This document shows, one piece after another, positions 15,994 to 24,998 of a stretch of 38,556 nucleotides of DNA. The DNA is taken from NCBI GenBank assembly GCA_900543815.1, contig UQST01000027.1, positions 1 through 38,556 on the forward strand, read 5' to 3'. Position numbers and translations under genes: made by a program. The notes beneath the pieces are model-generated. The model was not told the origin of the DNA. It saw nothing but the letters and a program-made list of their open reading frames with translations, and searched no databases. Numbering within the stretch: the first letter of the stretch is position 1; the number at the start of each line of letters is the position of its first letter. The DNA is from an uncultured Prevotellaceae bacterium (GTDB lineage Bacteria > Bacteroidota > Bacteroidia > Bacteroidales > Bacteroidaceae).

Positions 15994-17142
15994 TTATTTC
16001 AGTTTGCCTATGTAAGAGAAGAGGTATATGACACCCACAGCCATTACAGCTACGGCTCCCATCTGACCTACTGCATCGCTGGCGAATCCCATCAGCAGGG
16101 GGAAGACAGTACCGCCAAAGAGGCCCATGATCATCAGTCCGCTCACCTCGTTCTTCTGCTCGGGCATGTCAGTCAGCGCCTGTGAGAATATCATGGAGAA
16201 GACATTGGAGTTGCCATATCCCACAAGTGCTATGGATGCATAGAGCACTGTCTGGCTGTGTCCAAAGAGCAAACCTGCCATGCTGAGTGCCATCATCACT
16301 ACACTGATAATGAAGAATGTGCGTGTGCGAAGCAGTCGCAGGAACAGAGAACCAGTAAGGCAACCCATGGTGCGGAATATGAAGTAGAGCGAGGTGGCGA
16401 ATGCTGCCTCGTTGAGAGAATAGCCCAGCCGTTCCATCAGTATCTTGGGAGCGGTGGTGTTGGTACCCACATCGATGCCCACATGGCACATGATGCCGAT
16501 GAAGGAGAGCAGCACCACAGGCTTGCCAAGCAGGCGCAGGCAGCCGGTCACCGATGAAGCCTGGCCCACGGGCTCCTCCTCGATGGGGGTGCCTGCCAGC
16601 AGCAGGGTGGCAAAGATGCCCATCACCAGATAGATGACAAAGAGTGCACGCCAGCCCAGCCCCAAGGTGGGAATCACGCCCATAGCGCCCCACATGGCCA
16701 GATAAGGTGCCAGGAAGGAGGCTATAGCCTTGACAAACTGCCCGAAGGTGAGTGCCGAAGCCAGGTGACCGCCCTTGATGACTGTGGATATCAATGGATT
16801 GAGTGATGTCTGCATGAGTGCATTGCCGATGCCCAGCAGCGAGAAGGAGACGAGCATGATGCCGAAATTATTGTCCAGGATGGGCAGTATGAGCGACACC
16901 AGAGTGACAATGAGTGAGAGGAGTACAGTCTTCTTGCGGCCTATCTTATTCATCAGGATGCCTGTGGGCACCGAGAAGATGAGGAACCAGAAGAATACCA
17001 GCGAGGGGAACACATTGGCCACCGAGTCGGTCAGCTGAAGGTCTTCTTTCACATAATTGGAGGCAATGCCTACCAGGTCAACAAATCCCATGGCAAAGAA
17101 GCAAAGCATCAGGGGGATAAGGACAAGTTTCTTGGAACTCAT
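15994..17142 (-). CDS. MFS sugar permease, probably for fructose
   Basis: A 382-residue inner-membrane transporter of the major facilitator superfamily with about 12 hydrophobic segments. The loop between segments 2 and 3 carries the MFS signature in NKIGRKKTVLL, and the N-terminal segment (LVLIPLMLCFFAMGFVDLVG) with GNALMQTSLNPLIS resembles the FucP/GlcP-like group found in Bacteroidales sugar loci. Lying between the GH32 gene and the fructokinase gene, it would carry released fructose across the inner membrane. It has a leader of about 200 bases with a hairpin separating it from GH32, and a 160-base gap follows before the kinase. Confidence 0.85.
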   Translation of the reverse strand: MSSKKLVLIPLMLCFFAMGFVDLVGIASNYVKEDLQLTDSVANVFPSLVFFWFLIFSVPTGILMNKIGRKKTVLLSLIVTLVSLILPILDNNFGIMLVSFSLLGIGNALMQTSLNPLISTVIKGGHLASALTFGQFVKAIASFLAPYLAMWGAMGVIPTLGLGWRALFVIYLVMGIFATLLLAGTPIEEEPVGQASSVTGCLRLLGKPVVLLSFIGIMCHVGIDVGTNTTAPKILMERLGYSLNEAAFATSLYFIFRTMGCLTGSLFLRLLRTRTFFIISVVMMALSMAGLLFGHSQTVLYASIALVGYGNSNVFSMIFSQALTDMPEQKNEVSGLMIMGLFGGTVFPLLMGFASDAVGQMGAVAVMAVGVIYLFSYIGKLK

Positions 17143-17262
17143 AACGAATGCTTATATGGTTACACGTTTATCTGTTTGCTGTGGTTTCTTGGTAGAGTGG
17201 ATTCTCAGGATCCGAGTCGTCTGGCGAGTGCGTCAGTCAGTTTCCTGAAACGGGCTTGGAGA

Positions 17263-17312
17263 CTTGAGGCCGGGCAGGCAGCCTGTCGGCCGGCCTGCCG
17301 CAGAGCCTCAAG
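17263..17312 (-). terminator. Intercistronic hairpin between GH32 and the permease
   Basis: Outer arms CTTGAGGC and GCCTCAAG (8 bp) enclose a GC-rich inner stem (GGCAGGC/GCCTGCC). No T run follows on the minus strand, so it may be an attenuator or mRNA-processing structure lowering permease and kinase expression relative to GH32. Confidence 0.55.
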
Positions 17313-17349
17313 TTCCTCGTTGCCCTGCATTCTGACTAACGATCTAACC

Positions 17350-19254
17350 TTATAAACCAAGTGTGTGAATCTTCATGTTCTGGAATTCTGCCTTACCTCC
17401 CTGGCTGTAGAACTTCACGTTCTCGTAGGGTTCAACGGGGAACACCAGGTTGGTCATGGCTATGCGACCGCCATCCACAAAGAGTTCGATGGATGATTTG
17501 TCGGCAAAGATGTCCAGATGGAATGTCTTCTTGCCCTCCTGGCACAGGCTCAGTGGTGCCCATGTGGCCAGTGCAAAGTCGTTCTTGTAGTTGATGGAGT
17601 TCTCGATGCGGGCGGGCTGCTTGCCTTCGGCTGCACGCTGCTTGTCCCACGCCAGCTCGATGTCGTGGGGGACAGACTGCTTTCCGAAGTCGGTCAGTCC
17701 GCTCTCTGTGCGGTCCATCACCACTTTGCCCTCCTTCATGTCAATGTAGATGAGCGTGCGCTCACGCTTGTTGTTGTACAGCTCTATGCCTGCTATCCCG
17801 TTGGCGTCAGCTGTCACGTCGGCCTCTATCTCGAAGGCTCCCTCCATGCCAGAGGTTGCTCCTGCGAAGGCTTTCTCGCCTTCCACTGTCTGATGACCAA
17901 GCTCCTTGGTGCTCTTGCGCAGTGCCAGAGCTTCGGGTGCCACATCTTCCGAGATGTAGTATTTGCCGTTCTTCTCATAGAGTTTCAGCTCTCGTGGCAG
18001 ACCGTTGGCACCTCTGTTCTGCTTGAAAGGAGTGAGGTTGGCGTACTGCCAGTTGCTCATCCATGTGATGGCAAGCACGCGGCTGCCGGTGTTGGAGAAG
18101 GTGACAGTGGCGTAATGGTCCTTTCCCCAGTCGAGCCACTTCACTTCGTTGGCATCGGGACAGGTGAAGTTTTTGCCGTCGAAGTCGCCTACGAAGTACT
18201 CTGTAGCGCTTCCGCCGAACCAGCATCCGGGATTGATGTTCATCGTCATCACCCATTTCTTGTTCTTCTCATCCCCGTTCACAGGCAGCTGGAAGAAGTC
18301 GGGACACTCATACTGGCAGGGCTGCTGGCCCAGTCCTTTGCCGAAGGCGCTCACGTAATCCCACTTCTTCAGGTTCTTTGACTTGTAGAAACGGGTCTCC
18401 TTGTCGGCTGACACAATCATGAACCAGCACTTGTCCTTCTCGTACCAGAACACTTTGGGGTCGCGGAAGTCCTTCAGCCCGTCAAAGGGAGTGAGCACCG
18501 GGTTGCCCTCATACTTGGTGAAAGTGCGTCCGTTGTCGTTGCTGTAGGCGATGCACTGCACCTCGTCGTGGTTCACGCTGTTGTTGGTGTAGATGGCGAT
18601 GATGGCATCCTTGCCAAATCCGGCTGTGTTCTTCTTGTCCACCACCGAACTGCCCGAGAAGATGTGGCCCACAGGGTCACGTGCGATGGCCGGATCCAGG
18701 TGCTCCCAATGTATAAGGTCGCGGCTCACTGCATGCCCCCAGTGCATGTTTCCCCACTTGCTTCCATAGGGGTTGTACTGGAAATAGAGGTGGTACTCAC
18801 CATCCTTATATACCATACCGTTGGGGTCGTTCATCCAGCCATAGAGCGGTGTGAAGTGGTAGGAAGGACGATAGTAGTCGGTGTTGGTGGTGTCGAAGGT
18901 GTCGCTCAGCCGCATCAGATTGGTGGCCAGAGCGTCTTTCTTCAGTCCCAGAATCTTCACTGTGGCGGTCTTGCCGTTGCCCAGCGCGAAGGGTACATAG
19001 TAGTCGGTACCGTTCTGAGCCAGGCGGACATCCATCCAGGTGTCGTCCTTGCTGCCCGTCGAGAGCAGCACCTGGGCTTCGTCCTGCTCCTCCTGAATGG
19101 GCAGGAGCAGGTATTTGGTGGGGTTCTGCACGCAGATGACGGTGGTGTCACCATGGTGCTCTATGTTCATCTTCTGCGCCTGTACCGTGTTGGTAGCGGC
19201 GGTGGCGGCAGCCATCAGCAGGCAAGCGGCCTTCATCATATTGTTTGCTTTCAT
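17350..19254 (-). CDS. GH32 fructan hydrolase (exported)
   Basis: A 634-residue exported glycoside hydrolase of family 32 (signal peptide ending near TNTVQAQ). An N-terminal beta domain at about 30-120, of the DUF4980 type common in Bacteroidales GH32 proteins, precedes the five-bladed propeller. The three catalytic residues are visible: nucleophile Asp143 in WMNDPNG, transition-state Asp265 in FRDP, and acid/base Glu316 in YECPDF. The C-terminal beta-sandwich ends in HLDIFADKSSIELFVDGG. It would release fructose from sucrose, inulin or levan in the periplasm or at the surface. Linkage preference is not readable. It lies 55 bases after the TonB-dependent receptor gene, so the two are co-transcribed. 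Confidence 0.95.
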   Translation of the reverse strand: MKANNMMKAACLLMAAATAATNTVQAQKMNIEHHGDTTVICVQNPTKYLLLPIQEEQDEAQVLLSTGSKDDTWMDVRLAQNGTDYYVPFALGNGKTATVKILGLKKDALATNLMRLSDTFDTTNTDYYRPSYHFTPLYGWMNDPNGMVYKDGEYHLYFQYNPYGSKWGNMHWGHAVSRDLIHWEHLDPAIARDPVGHIFSGSSVVDKKNTAGFGKDAIIAIYTNNSVNHDEVQCIAYSNDNGRTFTKYEGNPVLTPFDGLKDFRDPKVFWYEKDKCWFMIVSADKETRFYKSKNLKKWDYVSAFGKGLGQQPCQYECPDFFQLPVNGDEKNKKWVMTMNINPGCWFGGSATEYFVGDFDGKNFTCPDANEVKWLDWGKDHYATVTFSNTGSRVLAITWMSNWQYANLTPFKQNRGANGLPRELKLYEKNGKYYISEDVAPEALALRKSTKELGHQTVEGEKAFAGATSGMEGAFEIEADVTADANGIAGIELYNNKRERTLIYIDMKEGKVVMDRTESGLTDFGKQSVPHDIELAWDKQRAAEGKQPARIENSINYKNDFALATWAPLSLCQEGKKTFHLDIFADKSSIELFVDGGRIAMTNLVFPVEPYENVKFYSQGGKAEFQNMKIHTLGL

Positions 19255-19309
19255 TGTTTTGGATTGTTTTCTATGATTAAATGATGTGTATAGTCACTCT
19301 GGCCAGTGC

Positions 19310-21607
19310 TTAGAACTTCAGCGAGGCATTGAATTCCACGGTGAAGGGACGCAGATAGCTGCCCGTCATCAGCTGGTTCTTGATGCCCTTGGCTTCGTCT
19401 TTGGTAATCAGTTCAGCACCTGCGATGCTTCCCTTGGCACCGGTCTGGTTGAGGAAGTTGACCAGTGTGCAGCCTAGTGCAAGGCGCTTGGTAACCTGCC
19501 AGTTGACACCGCCGAAGGTCTCCCAGTGCCCCTTGAAGTAATAGGCTTCGTTGATGTTGGCATAGGTCTTGCTGAAGTAGCGGAAGCTGGCCCACACCTT
19601 GATGTCCTTCGTAATCATGTAACTCGGGTCGAGCTCGATGAGCACTTGGGGAATCTCGGCCACTGTGTTGCCTGTGGCATTGATGGTGCCTGTGTAGCCG
19701 TCATTGAATGTGACGGACGTCTCAAACTTCTTGTAGGTGGGTTTCTGGTAGGTGAAGAGGAAGTGGAAGTCGAATCCCTTGAACGGATGCATGACTGCAT
19801 CGGTGGTCCATCCCCACGTCTGGATGTCGTAGGCAAGCGGTGCTGCCTTGATTTCGCTGCCGTGCTGGAGGTTGAGTGTAGAGTTGTTGTTCGTCTTGGA
19901 GATGTATGAGAACAGCGATGTGAGGCTCAACCATGAGTTGTTGTAGTAGATGCCGGCACGGCCCAAGGGCACTGAAATCCTGTCGGTATTGGGCATGGTG
20001 GCGGGAGCGAATGCCTCAAACTTGGGATGCTGTACGATGTAGGTGAAGTCGCCAGTGAAGCCGAAGTTCTTGGTGAGCTTGTAGGTTGCTGCCAGTGAGA
20101 GGTCATAGTTGAGCCAGTCATACTTCAGCTTGGTGGGAGCAATGACGGTGCCGTCGGCTGCCGTAGCACCCAGATAGTAGTCGGGGAAGCGGCCTACGAA
20201 GTTGCCCTGGGCATTCCTGACAGCTGCGTTCTCGCCGTCCAGTCGCTGCCACTCGATTCTGCCTCCGTAGTAGAGGTTGAGCTTCTTGGTCAGATCCCAA
20301 TCGTGTGTGAGGTAGAGAGCCAGCTTGTTCTCGTTGCCCTTGTAGTATTCCGAAGCATTCTTATTGAAGTCGTAGAAGTAGGTGTTGCGCTTGTTGGCAT
20401 CCCACACACGCTGTGGATAGGTGCCGTCATCGGTCACACTCTGGTCATACATGGTGGTGTTGGAGCAATAGTCGATATTGTAGAACCACTCGTTGAGTCC
20501 CACTCTGAGGGTGGAGTGGTCAAACTTCTTGTGCAACTCTGATGTGAGGAAAGCCTCGTTGATGTCGCCTGCATTGAGACATGACATGCGTGACTGTACA
20601 TATTGTCCTGTGTAGGCCTGAGGCTGACCAAGCGCATCGCGATACATATAATTATATACCCCCTGGTTGTCGGCGCTGTTGAGGTCGATGATGGACATGG
20701 GTGTCTGATACACCATGGCTCCTCGCGAGTGGTCATACTTGAGGCTGGCCTTCCAGCTCAAGCCGTTGTCCCACTTGTAGTTGTTCATCAGCGTCACCTC
20801 GCTCATGCGGTTGAGGCAGGCATCGTAGAGTGTAGTCTGCTTCAGTTCACCTGTGCGCATGTCGCGGAAGGTCATCACATTGTCGGTGGGCAGGTAGGAT
20901 GTGGTGCCCAGTTTGAACTTTCCGAACTCCTTCACGCTGCCGTCGCCCACATAGATGAAGGGAGCACTCTGGGTGGCATAGTTATATACGTTGTGGCTGT
21001 TGCTGTACTTGTACATCGCTGTGAACTCGCCGCGCTGGCCGCCGTAGCGCTTGGTGATGAGCGCCTTATAAATCTGTGTGCGGTCCTGGAAGGGAGTGGA
21101 ACGGATCTTGAAGGTGCCTGGGTCGAAGTCCTGGTACATGCTGGCGCTGTAGAACCAGTCTTTGGGCAGGCTGCCGTTGGCATTGAGTGAGAATTCCTGC
21201 ATGCCGAAGTGGTTGGTCTTGTAGTTGAGTGTTCCGCCAAATCCATTCTGCCCCTTCTGTGTGAAGGAGTTCACCGCATAGCCGATGTTGCCAGTGGTGA
21301 TGGCTGTCTCGGTAATCTTCAACAGCCCCTGATAGCTCAAGCTTGCGTCGCTGCGCCAGATTGTGTTCACTGAATGAGGGTTGGTCGTGTAGGTGACAGG
21401 CATGCCGTTCTCGAGCACATTGACGTCTGCCGACGGCAGGCCAATCTGTATCTCGCGGGGGCCATTGGCACTTGCGGCATTGAGCATCACGTTGCGGTTG
21501 CCCTCCTCCTTGCTGCTGCTCTCGTCTTCCTGTGCGTATGCCATAGGAATGTTTGCCAGCATCAGGGCAAGCACCATGGCCGCATTCTTACTGTTAAGGA
21601 CTCTCAT
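19310..21607 (-). CDS. TonB-dependent outer-membrane receptor without SusD partner
   Basis: A 765-residue outer-membrane protein with a signal peptide (MVLALMLANIPMAYAQ). A compact plug region follows (ENGMPVTYTTNPHSVNTIWR...KITETAITTGNIGYAVN), then a beta-barrel rich in alternating aromatic strands such as FGGTLNYKTNHFGMQEFSLN. It ends in the aromatic-containing strand PFTVEFNASLKF, as outer-membrane barrels do. It lacks the carboxypeptidase-like N-terminal domain of SusC, and no susD gene follows. It is probably the import channel of the fructan locus, taking up sucrose or short fructo-oligosaccharides. The receptor type is well supported; the substrate is inferred from position alone. Confidence 0.85.
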   Translation of the reverse strand: MRVLNSKNAAMVLALMLANIPMAYAQEDESSSKEEGNRNVMLNAASANGPREIQIGLPSADVNVLENGMPVTYTTNPHSVNTIWRSDASLSYQGLLKITETAITTGNIGYAVNSFTQKGQNGFGGTLNYKTNHFGMQEFSLNANGSLPKDWFYSASMYQDFDPGTFKIRSTPFQDRTQIYKALITKRYGGQRGEFTAMYKYSNSHNVYNYATQSAPFIYVGDGSVKEFGKFKLGTTSYLPTDNVMTFRDMRTGELKQTTLYDACLNRMSEVTLMNNYKWDNGLSWKASLKYDHSRGAMVYQTPMSIIDLNSADNQGVYNYMYRDALGQPQAYTGQYVQSRMSCLNAGDINEAFLTSELHKKFDHSTLRVGLNEWFYNIDYCSNTTMYDQSVTDDGTYPQRVWDANKRNTYFYDFNKNASEYYKGNENKLALYLTHDWDLTKKLNLYYGGRIEWQRLDGENAAVRNAQGNFVGRFPDYYLGATAADGTVIAPTKLKYDWLNYDLSLAATYKLTKNFGFTGDFTYIVQHPKFEAFAPATMPNTDRISVPLGRAGIYYNNSWLSLTSLFSYISKTNNNSTLNLQHGSEIKAAPLAYDIQTWGWTTDAVMHPFKGFDFHFLFTYQKPTYKKFETSVTFNDGYTGTINATGNTVAEIPQVLIELDPSYMITKDIKVWASFRYFSKTYANINEAYYFKGHWETFGGVNWQVTKRLALGCTLVNFLNQTGAKGSIAGAELITKDEAKGIKNQLMTGSYLRPFTVEFNASLKF

Positions 21608-21653
21608 GTCTTGATAGATTTTGTTTTGTTGTCGTGGTTGTTTAACTCTGTCG

Positions 21654-21661
21654 CAAAATTA
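21654..21661 (-). promoter_or_regulatory. -7 box for the receptor-GH32 operon
   Basis: The minus strand reads TAATTTTG, an exact TAnnTTTG, with CTTG 20 bases upstream as a weak -33 box. The start point would be near 21647, about 40 bases before the ATG. Confidence 0.6.
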
Positions 21662-21710
21662 TATATGTATCAGAGTGACAGCAAGAACAAAGCGTTCGTC
21701 CTATACAACA

Positions 21711-21750
21711 ATTCGTTCATTGCAACATATCTTGCATGCAATGAACGAAT
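21711..21750. promoter_or_regulatory. 14-bp inverted repeat, candidate operator of the hybrid sensor
   Basis: Arms ATTCGTTCATTGCA (21711-21724) and its exact complement (21737-21750) are separated by 12 bases. The repeat is centred roughly 83 bases upstream of the predicted receptor start point, where an AraC-type activator would bind. It also lies about 50 bases past the stop of the sensor gene, so a transcription terminator is the alternative, but no T run follows. Confidence 0.55.
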
Positions 21751-21798
21751 GTTTCTATTGAAAGAAGGGTTGCAACCGGTTTCTCACCCCCGGGGAAC

Positions 21799-24552
21799 TC
21801 ATTTTACCTCGCCGGGCAGCATGCCGAACTCCTCCTTGAAGCATTTTGAGAAATACGAGGGAGTGGAGAAGCCCACCTCGTAGGCCACCTCTGACACGCT
21901 CTTGCTACGGCTCTCCAGCAGGCGCTTGGCCTTGGCGAGACGGGCTTTGCGAAGCAGTTCCACCACCGATGCACCCGTCATGGCCTTCACCTTGCGGTAG
22001 AGTTGCACACGGCTCAAACCTATCTCCTGGCCGATGTCCTCCACGCTGAAGTCGCAGTTGGAGAGGTTGGCCTGGATGATGTCATGCAGCTGCTTCAGGA
22101 ACTGCTTGTCGCGGCTGTCCAGCTGTGACTCTTCTATCTCCTTCTCGGCAGAACGGTTTCCCTGGAATAGATGCTTCAGCATGCTGCGCTGGCGCAGCAG
22201 ATTGTCGATGCGGGCAAGCAGCACCTTGCCGTGGAAAGGCTTGGTGATGTAGGAGTCGGCTCCGTGCTCGTAGCCTTCGGCACGCTGCTCCTCCAGATTC
22301 TTTGCTGTGAGCATGATGACGGGAATATGCGATGTGGCGGTGTTGGTCTTCAGCTTCTCGGTGAACTGCAGCCCGTCCATCACAGGCATCATCACATCGC
22401 AGATGACCAGGTCGGGCACTTCGCGCTGTGCCACCTCCAGTCCTTCCTGGCCGTCGGAAGCCTCGAGCACCACGTAACGGTCCTGCAGGAGTGAGCGCTC
22501 ATACTGGCGTATGTCATTGTTGTCATCGATGATGAGCAGTGTGGGCTTGCTGGTCTGTCCCTCCACCAGCTGCTGCATGTTGCCCCGGTGACCAGTCTCG
22601 CAGTCGTCGATATACTGCAGCGCATTCTCGTCGGCACTCGTATCGACAGCCTCCTCATCCCGCACTTCACCCTCTTGCATGCGCGGCAGGATGACAAAGA
22701 AGTCGGCTCCCTCGCCCAACACGCTCTCCACCTTGGCTTCACCATGGTGCAGTTCGGCAAAGGATTTCACCAGTGCCAGACCGATGCCGGTGCCGCTGGC
22801 AGCCCCTTTGGCCTGGAAGAATCGTTCGAAGACATTGGGCAGCTCGTCCCTCTCGATGCCCTTGCCCGTATCGCGCACATCGATGCGCATCATCGGGAAA
22901 CCGCCTGGATGCCGGCTTGCATCATCGCTCAGAGATACGAAGATACTGCCGCCCGAAGGCGTGTATTTCAGTGCATTGTTGAGGAGATTGAGCACGATGC
23001 GCGCCACCTTCTCCTTGTCGGCCACCACCAGACAGCTTCCTGTGAAGGAGCCAGTGTCCAGATGCAGGCTGATGTGCTTGCGTTCGGCGGCCAGTTGGAA
23101 GTCGCCCGTCCACAGGCCGAGTGCCTTGACGATGTCGAAGCGGCAGAGTGAGAGTTTCATCTTCCCGTTCTGAATCTTGCGGAACTCCAGTATGCTGCCC
23201 ACCAGCTGCTGCAGTGCCTTGGCGTTCCGCTGCACCATGAGCAGCAGTTCACGGCTTTTCCCCTTGACGGAATTGTCCACGAGCAGCATCTCCAATGGGC
23301 CTGCTATCAGGGTCAGAGGCGTGCGCAACTCGTGACTGATATTGGTGAAGAACACCAGTCGCGAGTGTGTGAGTTCCATCACTTCGTTGTTCAGCCGCTC
23401 CAGCTCCTGGTTCTTGCGGGCAAGTTGTTCGTTGAGGCGGGCTTTCACAACGTAGCCTCGGAATATCATCACGGCAGCTATCATGATGAGGAGAAGCACT
23501 ATGACGGAGCCTGCCAGCAGCCACTGTTGTGTCTGATAGTCGGCCAGATAGCGATCCACTTGCTGGTGCAGGCGGTCCAGGTTGTCGTGTTGGCGCATGC
23601 TCTCTCTGGCCTCCATGAGTGTCAGTTCGGCATTGTCCCGTGTGACGAGCGATGTTTGCAGGAAGTGGTCATGCTCATAAGGTTCTCCCCGCAGTATCTT
23701 CATGGCCAGCGCTATCACCTCCTCACCCTTGGTGGGGTAGAGGTAGGTGGCCTCCAGGATGCCGTCGCGCACCATCTCCAGTCCGCCTCCCTCGTTGGCC
23801 ATACCATCCACTCCCGTGTATCTGAAGCGGTTCTGGAGTCCCATCTGCTGTGCTGCCTTGGTGGCTCCGAGTGCCATGCGGTCATTGTGACAATAGACGA
23901 AATCGAAATCCTGGGTGCGTTGCAGGATGCGCATCATGGCTTCGTGGCCGCTGTTCTCCTTCCAGTCTCCAGCCTCGGAAGCCACCAACTGCATCTGCGG
24001 ATAAGCCTGCAGCGCATCCGTAAATCCGCGGTGGCGGTCGATGGCAGGCGATGACCCTTCCAGTCCGCGTATCTCCACCACACGTCCTTTGCCGTTGAGC
24101 CGCTGCGCGATGAAGTTTCCCATCGCCTGGCCAATCTTATAGTTGTCACATCCGATGAAGGCCGTATAGTCATCTGTATCGGTCTTCCGGTCATAGAGGA
24201 TAACCGGGATACCCCTCTCACGGGCATGTGAGATGGCGGGCGAGATGGTGCTCAGCTGGTTGGGGGATACTATCAGAAGGTCAACACCCTGGTTGACAAA
24301 CTCATTGATCTGCTGTGCCTGCTTCTGGCTGTCGTCGTTTGCTGAGGCCAGAATGATGCTGAGCGAGTCATTGAGATACTCTCCCATCTTGAGTTCACGG
24401 TTGAGTTTAGAGCGCCAGATGTCCATCGAGCACTGCGATACACCTATCACATATTGCTTCGTATTGCCCTTGCAGGCAGCCAGCAGGATTATGGACAGGC
24501 ACACCATGCCCATCCGAATTACTGGGGAAAAAGGGTTGTTTCTTGTTGCCAT
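21799..24552 (-). CDS. Hybrid two-component system regulator with sugar-binding sensor (fructan locus)
   Basis: A 917-residue one-protein signalling system. A signal peptide with an apparent lipobox (IILLAAC, Cys27) leads into a periplasmic LacI/RbsB-type sugar-binding domain (about 33-330). A membrane helix follows (WLLAGSVIVLLLIMIAAVMI, near 355). In the cytoplasm come a histidine kinase (NISHELRTPLTL near 415, ATPase with DTGKGIERDELPNVFERF), a receiver domain (VICDVMMPVMDG) and an AraC-type DNA-binding domain ending in SEVAYEVGFSTPSYFSKCF. BT1754 of B. thetaiotaomicron, which binds fructose, has this architecture. The ATG at 24552 is preferred over 24606 because the promoter -7 box overlaps the longer frame. 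Confidence 0.92.
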   Translation of the reverse strand: MATRNNPFSPVIRMGMVCLSIILLAACKGNTKQYVIGVSQCSMDIWRSKLNRELKMGEYLNDSLSIILASANDDSQKQAQQINEFVNQGVDLLIVSPNQLSTISPAISHARERGIPVILYDRKTDTDDYTAFIGCDNYKIGQAMGNFIAQRLNGKGRVVEIRGLEGSSPAIDRHRGFTDALQAYPQMQLVASEAGDWKENSGHEAMMRILQRTQDFDFVYCHNDRMALGATKAAQQMGLQNRFRYTGVDGMANEGGGLEMVRDGILEATYLYPTKGEEVIALAMKILRGEPYEHDHFLQTSLVTRDNAELTLMEARESMRQHDNLDRLHQQVDRYLADYQTQQWLLAGSVIVLLLIMIAAVMIFRGYVVKARLNEQLARKNQELERLNNEVMELTHSRLVFFTNISHELRTPLTLIAGPLEMLLVDNSVKGKSRELLLMVQRNAKALQQLVGSILEFRKIQNGKMKLSLCRFDIVKALGLWTGDFQLAAERKHISLHLDTGSFTGSCLVVADKEKVARIVLNLLNNALKYTPSGGSIFVSLSDDASRHPGGFPMMRIDVRDTGKGIERDELPNVFERFFQAKGAASGTGIGLALVKSFAELHHGEAKVESVLGEGADFFVILPRMQEGEVRDEEAVDTSADENALQYIDDCETGHRGNMQQLVEGQTSKPTLLIIDDNNDIRQYERSLLQDRYVVLEASDGQEGLEVAQREVPDLVICDVMMPVMDGLQFTEKLKTNTATSHIPVIMLTAKNLEEQRAEGYEHGADSYITKPFHGKVLLARIDNLLRQRSMLKHLFQGNRSAEKEIEESQLDSRDKQFLKQLHDIIQANLSNCDFSVEDIGQEIGLSRVQLYRKVKAMTGASVVELLRKARLAKAKRLLESRSKSVSEVAYEVGFSTPSYFSKCFKEEFGMLPGEVK

Positions 24553-24603
24553 ATCTATTAAGAATGTACCGCAGAAGCATGCCCTCTGGCGGTTGTCTCG
24601 TTG

Positions 24604-24634
24604 CAAATGTACGATTTATCTTGTAGAGGACAAA
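24604..24634 (-). promoter_or_regulatory. Full Bacteroidetes promoter for the hybrid sensor gene
   Basis: On the minus strand TTTG (24634-24631), a 19-base spacer and TACATTTG (24611-24604) match the primary sigma consensus exactly. Transcription would begin near 24597, 45 bases before the ATG at 24552. Confidence 0.8.
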
Positions 24635-24725
24635 AAGAAGTCCGCTCTGCTTTAACCCTGAAGGCTCAATTAGACAGTCTTGTGCTGGCATGGCGTGAGT
24701 CGGGAGGGAAACTGCGATGGATTGC

Positions 24726-24825
24726 GCAGCGCGTTGCGTTGGCCGATGCAGCGCGTTGCGTTGGCCGATGCAGTGCGTTGCGTTGGCCGATGCAGCGCGT
24801 TGCATTGGCCGATGCAGCGCACTGC
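24726..24825 (+). repeat. 22-bp tandem array A (4 full units plus terminal core)
   Basis: Each unit is a near-palindromic 12-base core GCAGCGCGTTGC plus a 10-base linker GTTGGCCGAT. Units begin at 24726, 24748, 24770 and 24792. Core 3 has GCAGTGCG and linker 4 begins ATTG. A last core, GCAGCGCACTGC, ends at 24825 and runs into CTTTTTCC. The array lies between the valS and sensor genes and is 270-170 bases upstream of the sensor ATG. Long open frames over it on both strands are artefacts of the repeat. The same unit type occurs at 33456-33533. Confidence 0.85.
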
Positions 24826-24924
24826 CTTTTTCCGCCTGGTTTCGTGACTGCATGCTCCCTGCCCGCTCCGTCGCGCCTGACATGGGCGTGAAGCATCCTG
24901 CAGAGGGCGCAGGGTGGAAACCAG

Positions 24925-24956
24925 AAAGGCGGAATCCCACACGGGACTCCGCCTTT
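24925..24956 (-). terminator. Terminator of valS
   Basis: Arms AAAGGCGGA and TCCGCCTTT form a hairpin with a GC inner stem (TCCC/GGGA, one mismatch) about 45 bases after the valS stop. T-rich ends lie on both strands. Confidence 0.7.
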
Positions 24957-24998
24957 TATCTGAATGCCACAATAGGTTGTGGCGGGAGCAGCTGTCGG

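Noticed and set aside
24726..24825. CRISPR array
   Set aside because: The unit is 22 bases with no unique spacers of 25 or more bases, and no cas genes are in the window.
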